Origin: Solibacillus sp045640265
GTDB taxonomy: Bacteria > Bacillota > Bacilli > Bacillales_A > Planococcaceae
NCBI GenBank assembly: GCA_045640265.1
Contig: JAZUES010000168.1
Coordinates: 1 to 12,097, forward strand
Length of the DNA stretch: 12,097 nt
Direction: 5' to 3'
The notes beneath the pieces are model-generated. The model was not told the DNA's origin and made no database searches. It saw nothing but the letters and a program-made list of their open reading frames with translations. Shown here piece after piece: positions 5,117 to 12,097 of this stretch (the stretch's first letter is position 1; each line of letters opens with the position of its first letter). The translations under genes and the position numbers were made by a program.

Positions 5117-6652
5117 TTAATGCTTGAAGTGACGTACACCTGTAAATACCATTGCGATGCCGTATTTATTCGCTGCATCGATTGATTCTTGGTCTTTAAT
5201 CGAGCCACCTGGTTGGATAATTGCTTTAATGCCTGCCTTTGCAGCAGCTTCTACTGTATCACCCATTGGGAAGAATGCATCTGATGCCAATGCCGCGCCT
5301 TGTGCTTTCTCACCTGCTTGTTCGAAAGCAATTTTTGCCGCACCTACACGGTTCATTTGCCCCGCACCTACACCTAATGTCATTTGCTTATCTGTTACTA
5401 CGATAGCATTTGATTTTACGTGCTTCACAACTGCCCAACCAAGTTGTAATGCTTCCCACTCTTCTTTTGTTGGTTCACGGTCTGTTACGACTCTAATGTC
5501 CGCATTGCTAAACCCAAAACGGTCTGGCTCTTGAACAAGTAAGCCACCTTCAACTGATACAACATTGAATTGATCTTGTTTTGCTTGTTCAAAATCAATT
5601 GTCATTAGGCGGATATTTTTCTTCTTCGTTAAAATTTCTAATGCTTCTACTGTAAATGCAGGTGCGATAATAATTTCTAAGAAAATTTTGCTTAATTTTG
5701 TCGCTGTTGCGGCGTCTACTTCCATGTTAAGTGCAATAATACCACCAAAAATAGAAGTTGAATCTGCTTCGTATGCTTTATCGAATGCTTCCTCAATTGT
5801 GAAGCCTGTACCAACGCCACATGGGTTCATATGTTTTACCGCTACGGCAGCTGGTATTTCGAATTCCTTAACAATTTGAAGTGCTGCATTTGCATCTTGA
5901 ATGTTGTTGTACGATAATTCTTTACCATGAAGTTGCGTAGCATAAGCGATTGAAAAATCAGAGCCTAATCGTTTAGCATAGAATCCTGCCTTTTGGTGAG
6001 GGTTTTCACCGTAGCGTAATGTTTGTTTCAATTCATATGTTAATGTTAAGTTTTCTGGGAACTCTTCGCCAATTGCATTTGATAAGTGATTTGAAATATA
6101 CGAATCATACGCCGCCGTATGACGGAATACTTTCGCTGCTAAACGACGACGTGTTTCTAATGTTGTTTTACCCTCTGCTTTTAATTCATCTAGTACAGAA
6201 GCGTAGTCACTAGCATCCACGATTACTGTTACATAATCATGATTTTTTGCTGCTGAACGTAGCATCGTTGGACCACCGATGTCGATGTTTTCAATCGCAT
6301 CATCCCAAAAAACATCAGGTTTTGAAATCGTCTCTACAAATGGATAAAGATTAACACATACAATTTCAATTGGCTCAATGCCATGCTCTTCCATTTGTGC
6401 AATATGTGAAGGCTCATCGAATTTTCCAAGCAGACCACCGTGAATCATAGGGTTCAATGTTTTGACGCGACCATCTAAAATTTCTGGAAATTTCGTTACT
6501 TCGTCTACTGCTGTAACGGGGACATTGTTATCTTGTAATAATTTTTTCGTACCACCTGTTGAAAGTACTTCATAGCCAAGTGCTACTAATTCTTTTGCAA
6601 ATTCTAAAATTCCATTTTTATCTGAAACACTAATAAGTGCACGTTTCGTCAC
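5117..6652 (-). CDS. purH: bifunctional AICAR formyltransferase / IMP cyclohydrolase
   Basis: PurH formylates AICAR using 10-formyl-tetrahydrofolate and then closes the ring to give IMP, the last two steps of the pathway. I place the start at GTG 6652, giving 511 residues beginning MTKRALISVSDK, because GGAGG (6665-6661) lies 8 nt upstream; the longer frame from TTG 6667 would contain that site. The N-terminal cyclohydrolase domain (about 1-195) includes STGGTKKLL and ENIDIGGP. The C-terminal transformylase domain has RYGENPHQ (213-220) and the catalytic Lys-His of AVKHMNPCG (K273, H274). The C-terminus VFTGVRHFKH is typical of the family. It follows purN after 66 nt. Its stop lies 57 nt before the -10 box of the structured RNA. 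Confidence 0.97.
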   Translation of the reverse strand: MTKRALISVSDKNGILEFAKELVALGYEVLSTGGTKKLLQDNNVPVTAVDEVTKFPEILDGRVKTLNPMIHGGLLGKFDEPSHIAQMEEHGIEPIEIVCVNLYPFVETISKPDVFWDDAIENIDIGGPTMLRSAAKNHDYVTVIVDASDYASVLDELKAEGKTTLETRRRLAAKVFRHTAAYDSYISNHLSNAIGEEFPENLTLTYELKQTLRYGENPHQKAGFYAKRLGSDFSIAYATQLHGKELSYNNIQDANAALQIVKEFEIPAAVAVKHMNPCGVGTGFTIEEAFDKAYEADSTSIFGGIIALNMEVDAATATKLSKIFLEIIIAPAFTVEALEILTKKKNIRLMTIDFEQAKQDQFNVVSVEGGLLVQEPDRFGFSNADIRVVTDREPTKEEWEALQLGWAVVKHVKSNAIVVTDKQMTLGVGAGQMNRVGAAKIAFEQAGEKAQGAALASDAFFPMGDTVEAAAKAGIKAIIQPGGSIKDQESIDAANKYGIAMVFTGVRHFKH

Positions 6653-6718
6653 GATTAGGTCCTCCAATTATGTTCATTTTTCGGTGAGCAATACCCTCTC
6701 TGGAGTGGCTCATGCGAA

Positions 6719-7285
6719 TTATTTTGTAAACAATTGCTGTAATGTTTTCGTATATAGCGCATGTTCTAATGTATGTATACGCTGTTCTGTTTTCTCGCGG
6801 TCGCCATCAACTAAGTCAACAGCGCCTTGTGCGATAATTTTTCCTGTATCCATCCCTACGTCCACATAGTGAACCGTCACTCCAGTGATTTTAACACCAT
6901 GGGCAAGTGCTTGACCAATCGCGTCTTTCCCTGGGAATGAAGGTAGTAAAGAGGGGTGAATATTAATAATGTGGTTTTCATAAGCCGATAATAGCGTGTC
7001 ACCAACTAAGCGCATATAACCTGCTAAAATGACCCACTTAATTTGTTTTTGTTGTAAAGCTTCGACAATTTTCGCTTCATAAGCGACTTTCGTTTCAAAC
7101 GATTTCGGCGCTAACTCTAACACTTCAATACCGAAGTTCTCAGCACGCGTCACAACGTGGGCACCTGGCTTATCTGTTACAACAAGCTCGATGCTAGCAT
7201 TTAGTTCACCGTGCTCGATACTTTCGGCAATTGCTTGAAAGTTACTTCCACTACCAGAAGCAAATACGGCAATTTTAGTCGTCAT
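6719..7285 (-). CDS. purN: phosphoribosylglycinamide formyltransferase (GART)
   Basis: PurN transfers a formyl group from 10-formyl-tetrahydrofolate to GAR, making FGAR. The 188 residues are a normal length. Visible motifs are the phosphate-binding ASGSGSNFQAI (9-19) and the catalytic set N108, H110 (INIHPSLLPSFPG) and D146 (VDVGMDTGK). The ATG at 7285 overlaps the purM stop by one base (TAATG), with GGGAG just upstream inside purM, so translation is probably coupled. The 66-nt gap to purH holds a short weak hairpin but no promoter that I can support. Confidence 0.96.
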   Translation of the reverse strand: MTTKIAVFASGSGSNFQAIAESIEHGELNASIELVVTDKPGAHVVTRAENFGIEVLELAPKSFETKVAYEAKIVEALQQKQIKWVILAGYMRLVGDTLLSAYENHIINIHPSLLPSFPGKDAIGQALAHGVKITGVTVHYVDVGMDTGKIIAQGAVDLVDGDREKTEQRIHTLEHALYTKTLQQLFTK

Positions 7286-8340
7286 TACACTAAACTCCCG
7301 TCATGCTCACCGTTGAACAGTACACCTTTACCTTTAACAACGCGACCAATTGCGTAAGCTTTTTCACCTTCAGCTTCTACTGTTGCGATGACCTTTTGTA
7401 CTTCACTTGCAGGTACTGCCATTACAAAGCCAATCCCCATGTTAAACACGTTATATAAATCTTTGTCAGCAAGCGCACCCTTTTCTTTTAAGAAATCAAA
7501 TACGCGTAACACTGGCCAAGCACCTAAATCGATTTCCGTTGCTAAACCTTCTGGCATCATACGTGGTAAGTTTTCGTAGAATCCGCCACCCGTTACATGT
7601 GCACAGCCATGAACATCTGCTGCCTTAAGTGCCGCTAACACGGGCTTTGCGTAAAGCTTTGTAGGAACTAAAAGTGCTTCACCGATTGGACCAAGATCTT
7701 CATAGCCTTCTACCACTGCATCTACTGCATAATCGTTATCTGCAAATACGATTTTACGCACTAATGAATACCCGTTTGAGTGAACACCGCTTGAAGCAAG
7801 ACCAACTAGTACGTCACCTTCTACAATCTTTTCACCTGTGATGATGTTTGCCTTTTCACAAGCACCTACTGCAAAACCAGCTAAGTCATACTCGTCTTCC
7901 TCATAAAGACCCGGCATTTCTGCTGTCTCTCCACCGATTAGAGCCGCACCAGACCCAACACAACCATCTGCAACGCCCTTGACGATTTGTTCAATTTTAG
8001 CAGGTTTCGCTTTTCCAACCGCTACATAGTCTAAAAAATAAAGTGGTTCTGCACCTTGTGCCACGATATCATTAACACACATAGCTACACAGTCAATGCC
8101 AATCGTGTCATGCTTATCTACCATAAATGCTAGTTTTAATTTCGTCCCAACACCATCTGTACCTGAAATAAGAACAGGTTCCTTTAAGTTCAGTGCAGAT
8201 AAATCGAACATGCCGCCAAAGCCACCAAATGTACCAATCACACCTAAACGATTCGTTCTCTCAACGTGTGATTTCATACGTTTTACTGCTTCATAACCTG
8301 CTTCAATATTAACGCCTGCTTGTTCATATGCTTTTGACAT
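7285..8340 (-). CDS. purM: phosphoribosylformylglycinamidine cyclo-ligase (AIR synthetase)
   Basis: PurM uses ATP to close FGAM into AIR, the imidazole ring step. The 351 residues match the family. The glycine/aspartate-rich nucleotide-binding segments are all present: GTDGVGTKLK (60-69), the CVNDIVAQGAEPLYFLDYVA segment (88-107) and GGETAEMPG (136-144). PurM shares its fold with PurL, also encoded in this operon. The ATG at 8340 has GGGAGGAGC about 9 nt upstream. It follows purF after 30 nt and overlaps purN by one base. Confidence 0.97.
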   Translation of the reverse strand: MSKAYEQAGVNIEAGYEAVKRMKSHVERTNRLGVIGTFGGFGGMFDLSALNLKEPVLISGTDGVGTKLKLAFMVDKHDTIGIDCVAMCVNDIVAQGAEPLYFLDYVAVGKAKPAKIEQIVKGVADGCVGSGAALIGGETAEMPGLYEEDEYDLAGFAVGACEKANIITGEKIVEGDVLVGLASSGVHSNGYSLVRKIVFADNDYAVDAVVEGYEDLGPIGEALLVPTKLYAKPVLAALKAADVHGCAHVTGGGFYENLPRMMPEGLATEIDLGAWPVLRVFDFLKEKGALADKDLYNVFNMGIGFVMAVPASEVQKVIATVEAEGEKAYAIGRVVKGKGVLFNGEHDGSLV

Positions 8341-8370
8341 AATGTACTTGCTCCTCCCTAAATCAACCGA

Positions 8371-9789
8371 TTAACAATCTTTTTCATGTGGTAATAAAGT
8401 GTCTGGAAAAATTTCTGTTGGATATTTTCCTGTGAAGCATGCCGTACAAAGTCCCCCATTTTCATCTTCAAATGGACGGTTTATTGCACGTACCATTCCT
8501 TCTACTGATAAGAATGTTAATGAATCTGCCTCAATCGCTACTCTTATATCTTCAACACTGTGGCTTGATGCAATAAGCTCCTCATGCGTTGATGTATCGA
8601 TACCGTAATAGCACGGGTCCGTCATCGGTGGAGAAGAAATCACAACATGAACTTCTGCTGCACCTGCTTCTTTTAACATACGAACGATACGTTTTGATGT
8701 TGTACCGCGCACAATCGAGTCATCCACCATCACAACGCGTTTGCCCTTTACTACTTGAACAACAGGTGAAAGCTTCATTTTCACCCCGCGTTCGCGTAAT
8801 TCTTGCGTTGGCTGGATGAATGTACGACCAACATAACGGTTTTTAATTAAACCTAATTCGTATGGGATGCCGCTTTCTTCTGAAAAACCAATTGCTGCAG
8901 AAATCGACGAATCTGGAACACCTGTGACAACGTCTGCTTCAATATGTGCACATTCACGTGCAAGTTCTTTTCCCATACGTTTACGTGCCATATGGATATT
9001 GACGCCATCTATATTTGAATCAGGACGTGCAAAATATACGTATTCCATTGCACACATCGTACGTTTATCCTTTTCAACATAGCTATCTACTTCCATACCA
9101 TTATGTGAAATAATTAATAGTTCACCTGGTTCGACTTCACGAACGTACTCCGCTCCGATTAAATCAAAGGCACAAGTTTCAGAAGCCACTACATAAGCGT
9201 CCCCTAATTTACCAAGTGATAAAGGACGTAAACCATTACGGTCACGTGCAACAATCATTTGATCATTCGTTAATAAGATGATGGAGAATGCACCTTTTAA
9301 TAAAGAAAGAGCTTCTTTTACTTTTGAACGAAATGGCGAATGCTTAGATTTTTTAATTAAGTGGATAACAACTTCTGTATCCGATGTTGAATTAAAAATG
9401 CTTCCAGAGCGCTCTAAAAATTGTTTTAAATGAGTCGCGTTTACTAAATTTCCGTTATGCGCAATCGCTAACGAACCTGTTGATGAACGAAATAATAGTG
9501 GTTGAACGTTTTCAATTCCTTTACCACCAGCTGTTGCATATCGTACATGAGCAATTGCAGCATGACCTGTTGCTTTTCGTAATTTGTCCTCATTAAATAC
9601 ATCGTTTACAAGTCCTTCACCACGTATAGCTTGAAGCTGTTTACCGTCTGTTGTAACGATACCAGCTCCTTCCTGTCCGCGATGTTGCAACGCATGTAAG
9701 CCGTAATAACTTAATTGGGCTGCATCGTGGTTTCCCCAAATGCCAAATACACCACATTCTTCATTTAAACCTCTGATTTCAGCAAGCAT
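8371..9789 (-). CDS. purF: amidophosphoribosyltransferase (glutamine PRPP amidotransferase)
   Basis: PurF commits PRPP to purine synthesis by replacing pyrophosphate with ammonia from glutamine. I place the start at ATG 9789 (AAAGGGG, 7-nt spacer), giving 472 residues; a TTG 18 nt upstream extends the frame but lacks support. Residues 1-11 (MLAEIRGLNEE) precede Cys12 and match the cleaved propeptide of the B. subtilis enzyme, so mature PurF should expose Cys12 as its N-terminal catalytic nucleophile. Four cysteines fit the 4Fe-4S cluster ligands of the Bacillus type: C246, C393 and the CTAC pair C448/C451. The PRPP loop is VMVDDSIVRGTTSKR (353-367). In Bacillus this enzyme is feedback-inhibited by AMP and GMP and is oxygen-labile through the cluster; I expect the same here. 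It overlaps the end of purL by 25 nt, indicating coupled translation. Confidence 0.97.
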   Translation of the reverse strand: MLAEIRGLNEECGVFGIWGNHDAAQLSYYGLHALQHRGQEGAGIVTTDGKQLQAIRGEGLVNDVFNEDKLRKATGHAAIAHVRYATAGGKGIENVQPLLFRSSTGSLAIAHNGNLVNATHLKQFLERSGSIFNSTSDTEVVIHLIKKSKHSPFRSKVKEALSLLKGAFSIILLTNDQMIVARDRNGLRPLSLGKLGDAYVVASETCAFDLIGAEYVREVEPGELLIISHNGMEVDSYVEKDKRTMCAMEYVYFARPDSNIDGVNIHMARKRMGKELARECAHIEADVVTGVPDSSISAAIGFSEESGIPYELGLIKNRYVGRTFIQPTQELRERGVKMKLSPVVQVVKGKRVVMVDDSIVRGTTSKRIVRMLKEAGAAEVHVVISSPPMTDPCYYGIDTSTHEELIASSHSVEDIRVAIEADSLTFLSVEGMVRAINRPFEDENGGLCTACFTGKYPTEIFPDTLLPHEKDC

Positions 9790-11999
9790 GGGATTGCCCC
9801 TTTCCAAGCAGAACGGAATTCCTCCACAGTACCTTCAACAAGTACGCCAGTTTCACCGTTAATTGTTAGTTTTGCGTCTTCTGTTACTGTACCAATTTTT
9901 TGTGCATCTTTTACGATTTCTATAAACGCGGCACGATCTTCCTCTTTAACCGTTAAGATAAAGCGAGATTGTGATTCAGCGAATAATGCAGTTACCGCTG
10001 AACCTGTAATAGTAGCTTCAATACCTAAACCTTTAGCTGAGAATGTTTTTTCAGCTAAAGCAACTGCTACGCCACCTTCAGAAACATCATGTGCAGATTG
10101 TACAAGACCAGATTGGATAGCTTTCAAAATTGCTTTTTGACGTGCTGCTTCCACTGATAAATCGATTGCTGGTGCTTTACCTGAAATTTTGCCTGCATTT
10201 AAAATTTTCTGTAATTCAGAACCGCCAAACTCTGTTTTCGTTTCACCAATTAAGTAAATAACATCCCCAGCAGCTTTCACTTCTTGCGTCGTTACATGTG
10301 CTAAGTCTTTTACTAAACCGACCATACCAATTGTTGGTGTTGGGTAAACCGCTTCACCCGAACGCTCGTTATACATCGACACGTTACCCCCGATTACCGG
10401 TGCATCTAATGCTAAGCAAGCTTCCGAAATACCGTCCGCTGATTTCTGGATTTGCCAGAAAATTTCTGGTTTTTCTGGGTTACCGAAGTTTAAGCAATCT
10501 GTAATTGCAAGTGGTTGTCCACCTGAGCAAACGATGTTACGAGCTGCTTCGGCAACAGCAATTTTACCACCTGTTGTTGGGTCTAAGTAAATATAACGAG
10601 AGTTACAATCTGTTGTCATCGCTAATCCTTTATTTGTACCACGTACACGAAGTACTGCCGCATCAGAACCTGGAGCAACAACTGTATTTGTACGTACCTG
10701 ATAATCATATTGATCATAAACCCACTCTTTAGAAGCGATTGTTGGTGCTGATAAAAGAGCCGTTAATGTTTCTTTGTAATCTACTACAGTTGGTTCAATA
10801 TTCTCCATTGCTTGGAATGCAGCAAAATACGCTGGTTCTGCGTCTGGCATATTGTAAACAGGTGCATCTTCTGCAAGCGCATCTGCAAGTACTTCTGCAA
10901 TGACTTCACCGTTGTGTAATAAACGAAGCATTTTATCTGCTGTTACCTTTCCTACTGCAACTGCATCTAAGTCGTATTTTTCGAAGATTGCTTTGATTTC
11001 ATCTTCTCGACCTGCTTTTACAACAAGTAACATACGCTCTTGTGATTCAGATAACATCATTTCGTAAGCAGACATATTTGTTTCGCGTTGTGGAATTAAA
11101 TCTAAGTTCATCTCTACACCTGTACCAGCTTTTGAAGCCATTTCTGCTGAAGATGAAGTTAGACCAGCCGCGCCCATATCTTGAATACCAACTAAGGCAT
11201 CTGATTTTACAACTTCAAGACAAGCTTCAAGAAGGAGTTTTTCCATGAATGGGTCACCAACTTGTACAGCTGAGCGTGACTCTTCTGTATCTTCTGTTAA
11301 TTCTTCAGATGAGAATGTCGCCCCGTGAATCCCGTCACGACCAGTTTTTGCACCTACGTACATCACTGTGTTTCCAACACCTGCTGCTACACCTTTTTGG
11401 ATGTCCTTATGATCGATTAAACCAACACACATTGCGTTTACAAGTGGATTGCCTTCGTAGCAAGGGTCGAACTGAATTTCGCCACCTACTGTTGGAATCC
11501 CGATACAGTTACCGTAACCAGCGATACCAGCTACAACTTCCTCGAATAAGTATTTACCGCGCGCTGTTTTTAACTCACCAAAACGTAATGAGTTCAGCAT
11601 TGCAATTGGGCGTGCACCCATTGAGAATACATCGCGGATAATGCCGCCTACACCTGTTGCCGCGCCTTGGTATGGCTCGATTGCAGATGGGTGGTTATGT
11701 GATTCCATTTTGAATACAACCGCTTGCTCGTCACCGATGTCAACGATACCTGCACCTTCACCAGGACCTTGTAGTACTTGAGGACCTTTTGTTGGGAATT
11801 TGCGTAATACTGGCTTCGATTTTTTGTATGAGCAGTGCTCAGACCACATTACTGAGAATAGACCTGTTTCTGTCCAGTTTGGAATACGACCTAATTTTTC
11901 GATTGCTAAATCAAACTCCGCATCTGACATACCCATGTCCGCATAAAGACGCTGCTCTTTAATTTGCTCTGGTGATGGCTCGAATTTAGTTGTTGACAT
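9765..11999 (-). CDS. purL: phosphoribosylformylglycinamidine synthase, large synthetase subunit
   Basis: PurL converts FGAR to FGAM with ATP, using ammonia from its partner PurQ together with the small subunit PurS. The 744 residues match the short (Gram-positive) PurL type that lacks a fused glutaminase domain. The start is ATG 11999 (MSTTKFEPSPEQ), with GGAGGG 6 nt upstream; the frame stays open 26 codons further but overlaps purQ there. Visible motifs are MWSEHCSYKKS (about 51-61), the SHNHPSAIEP segment (100-109) and two internally repeated PurM-like halves. It overlaps purQ by 14 nt and purF by 25 nt. No damage is seen. Confidence 0.97.
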   Translation of the reverse strand: MSTTKFEPSPEQIKEQRLYADMGMSDAEFDLAIEKLGRIPNWTETGLFSVMWSEHCSYKKSKPVLRKFPTKGPQVLQGPGEGAGIVDIGDEQAVVFKMESHNHPSAIEPYQGAATGVGGIIRDVFSMGARPIAMLNSLRFGELKTARGKYLFEEVVAGIAGYGNCIGIPTVGGEIQFDPCYEGNPLVNAMCVGLIDHKDIQKGVAAGVGNTVMYVGAKTGRDGIHGATFSSEELTEDTEESRSAVQVGDPFMEKLLLEACLEVVKSDALVGIQDMGAAGLTSSSAEMASKAGTGVEMNLDLIPQRETNMSAYEMMLSESQERMLLVVKAGREDEIKAIFEKYDLDAVAVGKVTADKMLRLLHNGEVIAEVLADALAEDAPVYNMPDAEPAYFAAFQAMENIEPTVVDYKETLTALLSAPTIASKEWVYDQYDYQVRTNTVVAPGSDAAVLRVRGTNKGLAMTTDCNSRYIYLDPTTGGKIAVAEAARNIVCSGGQPLAITDCLNFGNPEKPEIFWQIQKSADGISEACLALDAPVIGGNVSMYNERSGEAVYPTPTIGMVGLVKDLAHVTTQEVKAAGDVIYLIGETKTEFGGSELQKILNAGKISGKAPAIDLSVEAARQKAILKAIQSGLVQSAHDVSEGGVAVALAEKTFSAKGLGIEATITGSAVTALFAESQSRFILTVKEEDRAAFIEIVKDAQKIGTVTEDAKLTINGETGVLVEGTVEEFRSAWKGAIPCLLKSEV

Positions 12000-12097
12000 G
12001 TTGTTCCCTCCACTGCTTAACAATTGATTTGAATAATTTAAGGCCGTCTGCGCCACCAACGATTTCGTTTGCTGCACGCTCTGGGTGAGGCATCATA
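11986..12097 (-). CDS. purQ: phosphoribosylformylglycinamidine synthase glutaminase subunit, C-terminal end
   Basis: Only the last 36 codons lie in the window; the 5' part is off the right edge. They read MMPHPERAANEIVGG and so on to a TAA at 11988-11986. MPHPER carries the His and Glu of the class I glutamine amidotransferase catalytic triad, and ADGLKLFKSIVKQWRE matches the end of B. subtilis PurQ as I know it. The gene overlaps purL by 14 nt, and purL's ribosome binding site lies in its last codons. Confidence 0.93.
   Translation of the reverse strand, partial: MMPHPERAANEIVGGADGLKLFKSIVKQWREQHVNN

Noticed and set aside
6653..6667. Longer purH starting at TTG 6667
   Set aside because: It would place the GGAGG ribosome binding site inside the coding sequence. 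GTG 6652 is correctly spaced and gives the N-terminus usual for PurH.
9790..9807. Longer purF starting at TTG 9807
   Set aside because: ATG 9789 has its own ribosome binding site and gives the 11-residue propeptide followed by Cys, as in the B. subtilis enzyme.
12000..12077. Longer purL starting at 12077
   Set aside because: The extra residues come from the purQ coding region read in another frame. ATG 11999 has a good ribosome binding site and matches the usual PurL N-terminus.
1..12097. Mobile elements, CRISPR arrays, tRNA or rRNA genes
   Set aside because: I found no transposase, integrase, regularly spaced direct repeats, or tRNA/rRNA signatures on either strand.

Overview
The window comes from a spore-forming, low-GC Gram-positive of the order Bacillales. 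The purine genes are closest in style to the Bacillus subtilis set, and I would guess a Lysinibacillus/Planococcaceae-type genome, but the sequence alone does not fix the genus. Two blocks converge near position 3350. A plus-strand accessory block lies at 1-3318 and the minus-strand purine operon at 3357-12097.

Accessory block. A coiled-coil gene runs off the left edge on the minus strand (1-645). It diverges from a 210-residue cysteine-rich, beta-strand-rich protein (843-1475) that ends in a strong hairpin terminator (1508-1542). A three-gene plus-strand operon follows (1605-3318), encoding a coiled coil joined to a beta-rich domain, a small acidic protein and a long coiled-coil protein. None is a family I can name with certainty. 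The cysteine-rich protein, the coiled coils and CATAnnnTA (sigma-K/E-like) -10 motifs suggest spore-surface or spore-morphogenesis proteins, but this is inference.

Purine operon (minus strand, transcribed right to left). The order is purQ (3' end only), purL, purF, purM, purN, purH, purD, as in B. subtilis. From purQ to purN the genes overlap or are tightly packed, with purQ/purL, purL/purF and purM/purN overlapping. They carry out most steps from PRPP to IMP: PurF makes phosphoribosylamine, PurD makes GAR, PurN formylates it, PurQ and PurL make FGAM, PurM makes AIR, and PurH performs the last two steps. A terminator follows purD (3357-3386).

Most unusual feature. A 464-bp gap separates purH from purD. 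On the minus strand it holds five consecutive hairpins (5044-4818) with unrelated stems but nearly identical apical loops, consensus YUGGYCG closed by a pyrimidine-G pair. They are preceded by a TATAAT box and followed by an intrinsic terminator (4768-4802). Ten stem positions are G.U on the minus strand but C.A on the plus strand, and no stem position shows the reverse, so the structured molecule is minus-strand RNA. I do not recognise it as a known RNA family. It may be a free-standing small RNA of about 280 nt or a structured segment that uncouples purD from the rest of the operon.
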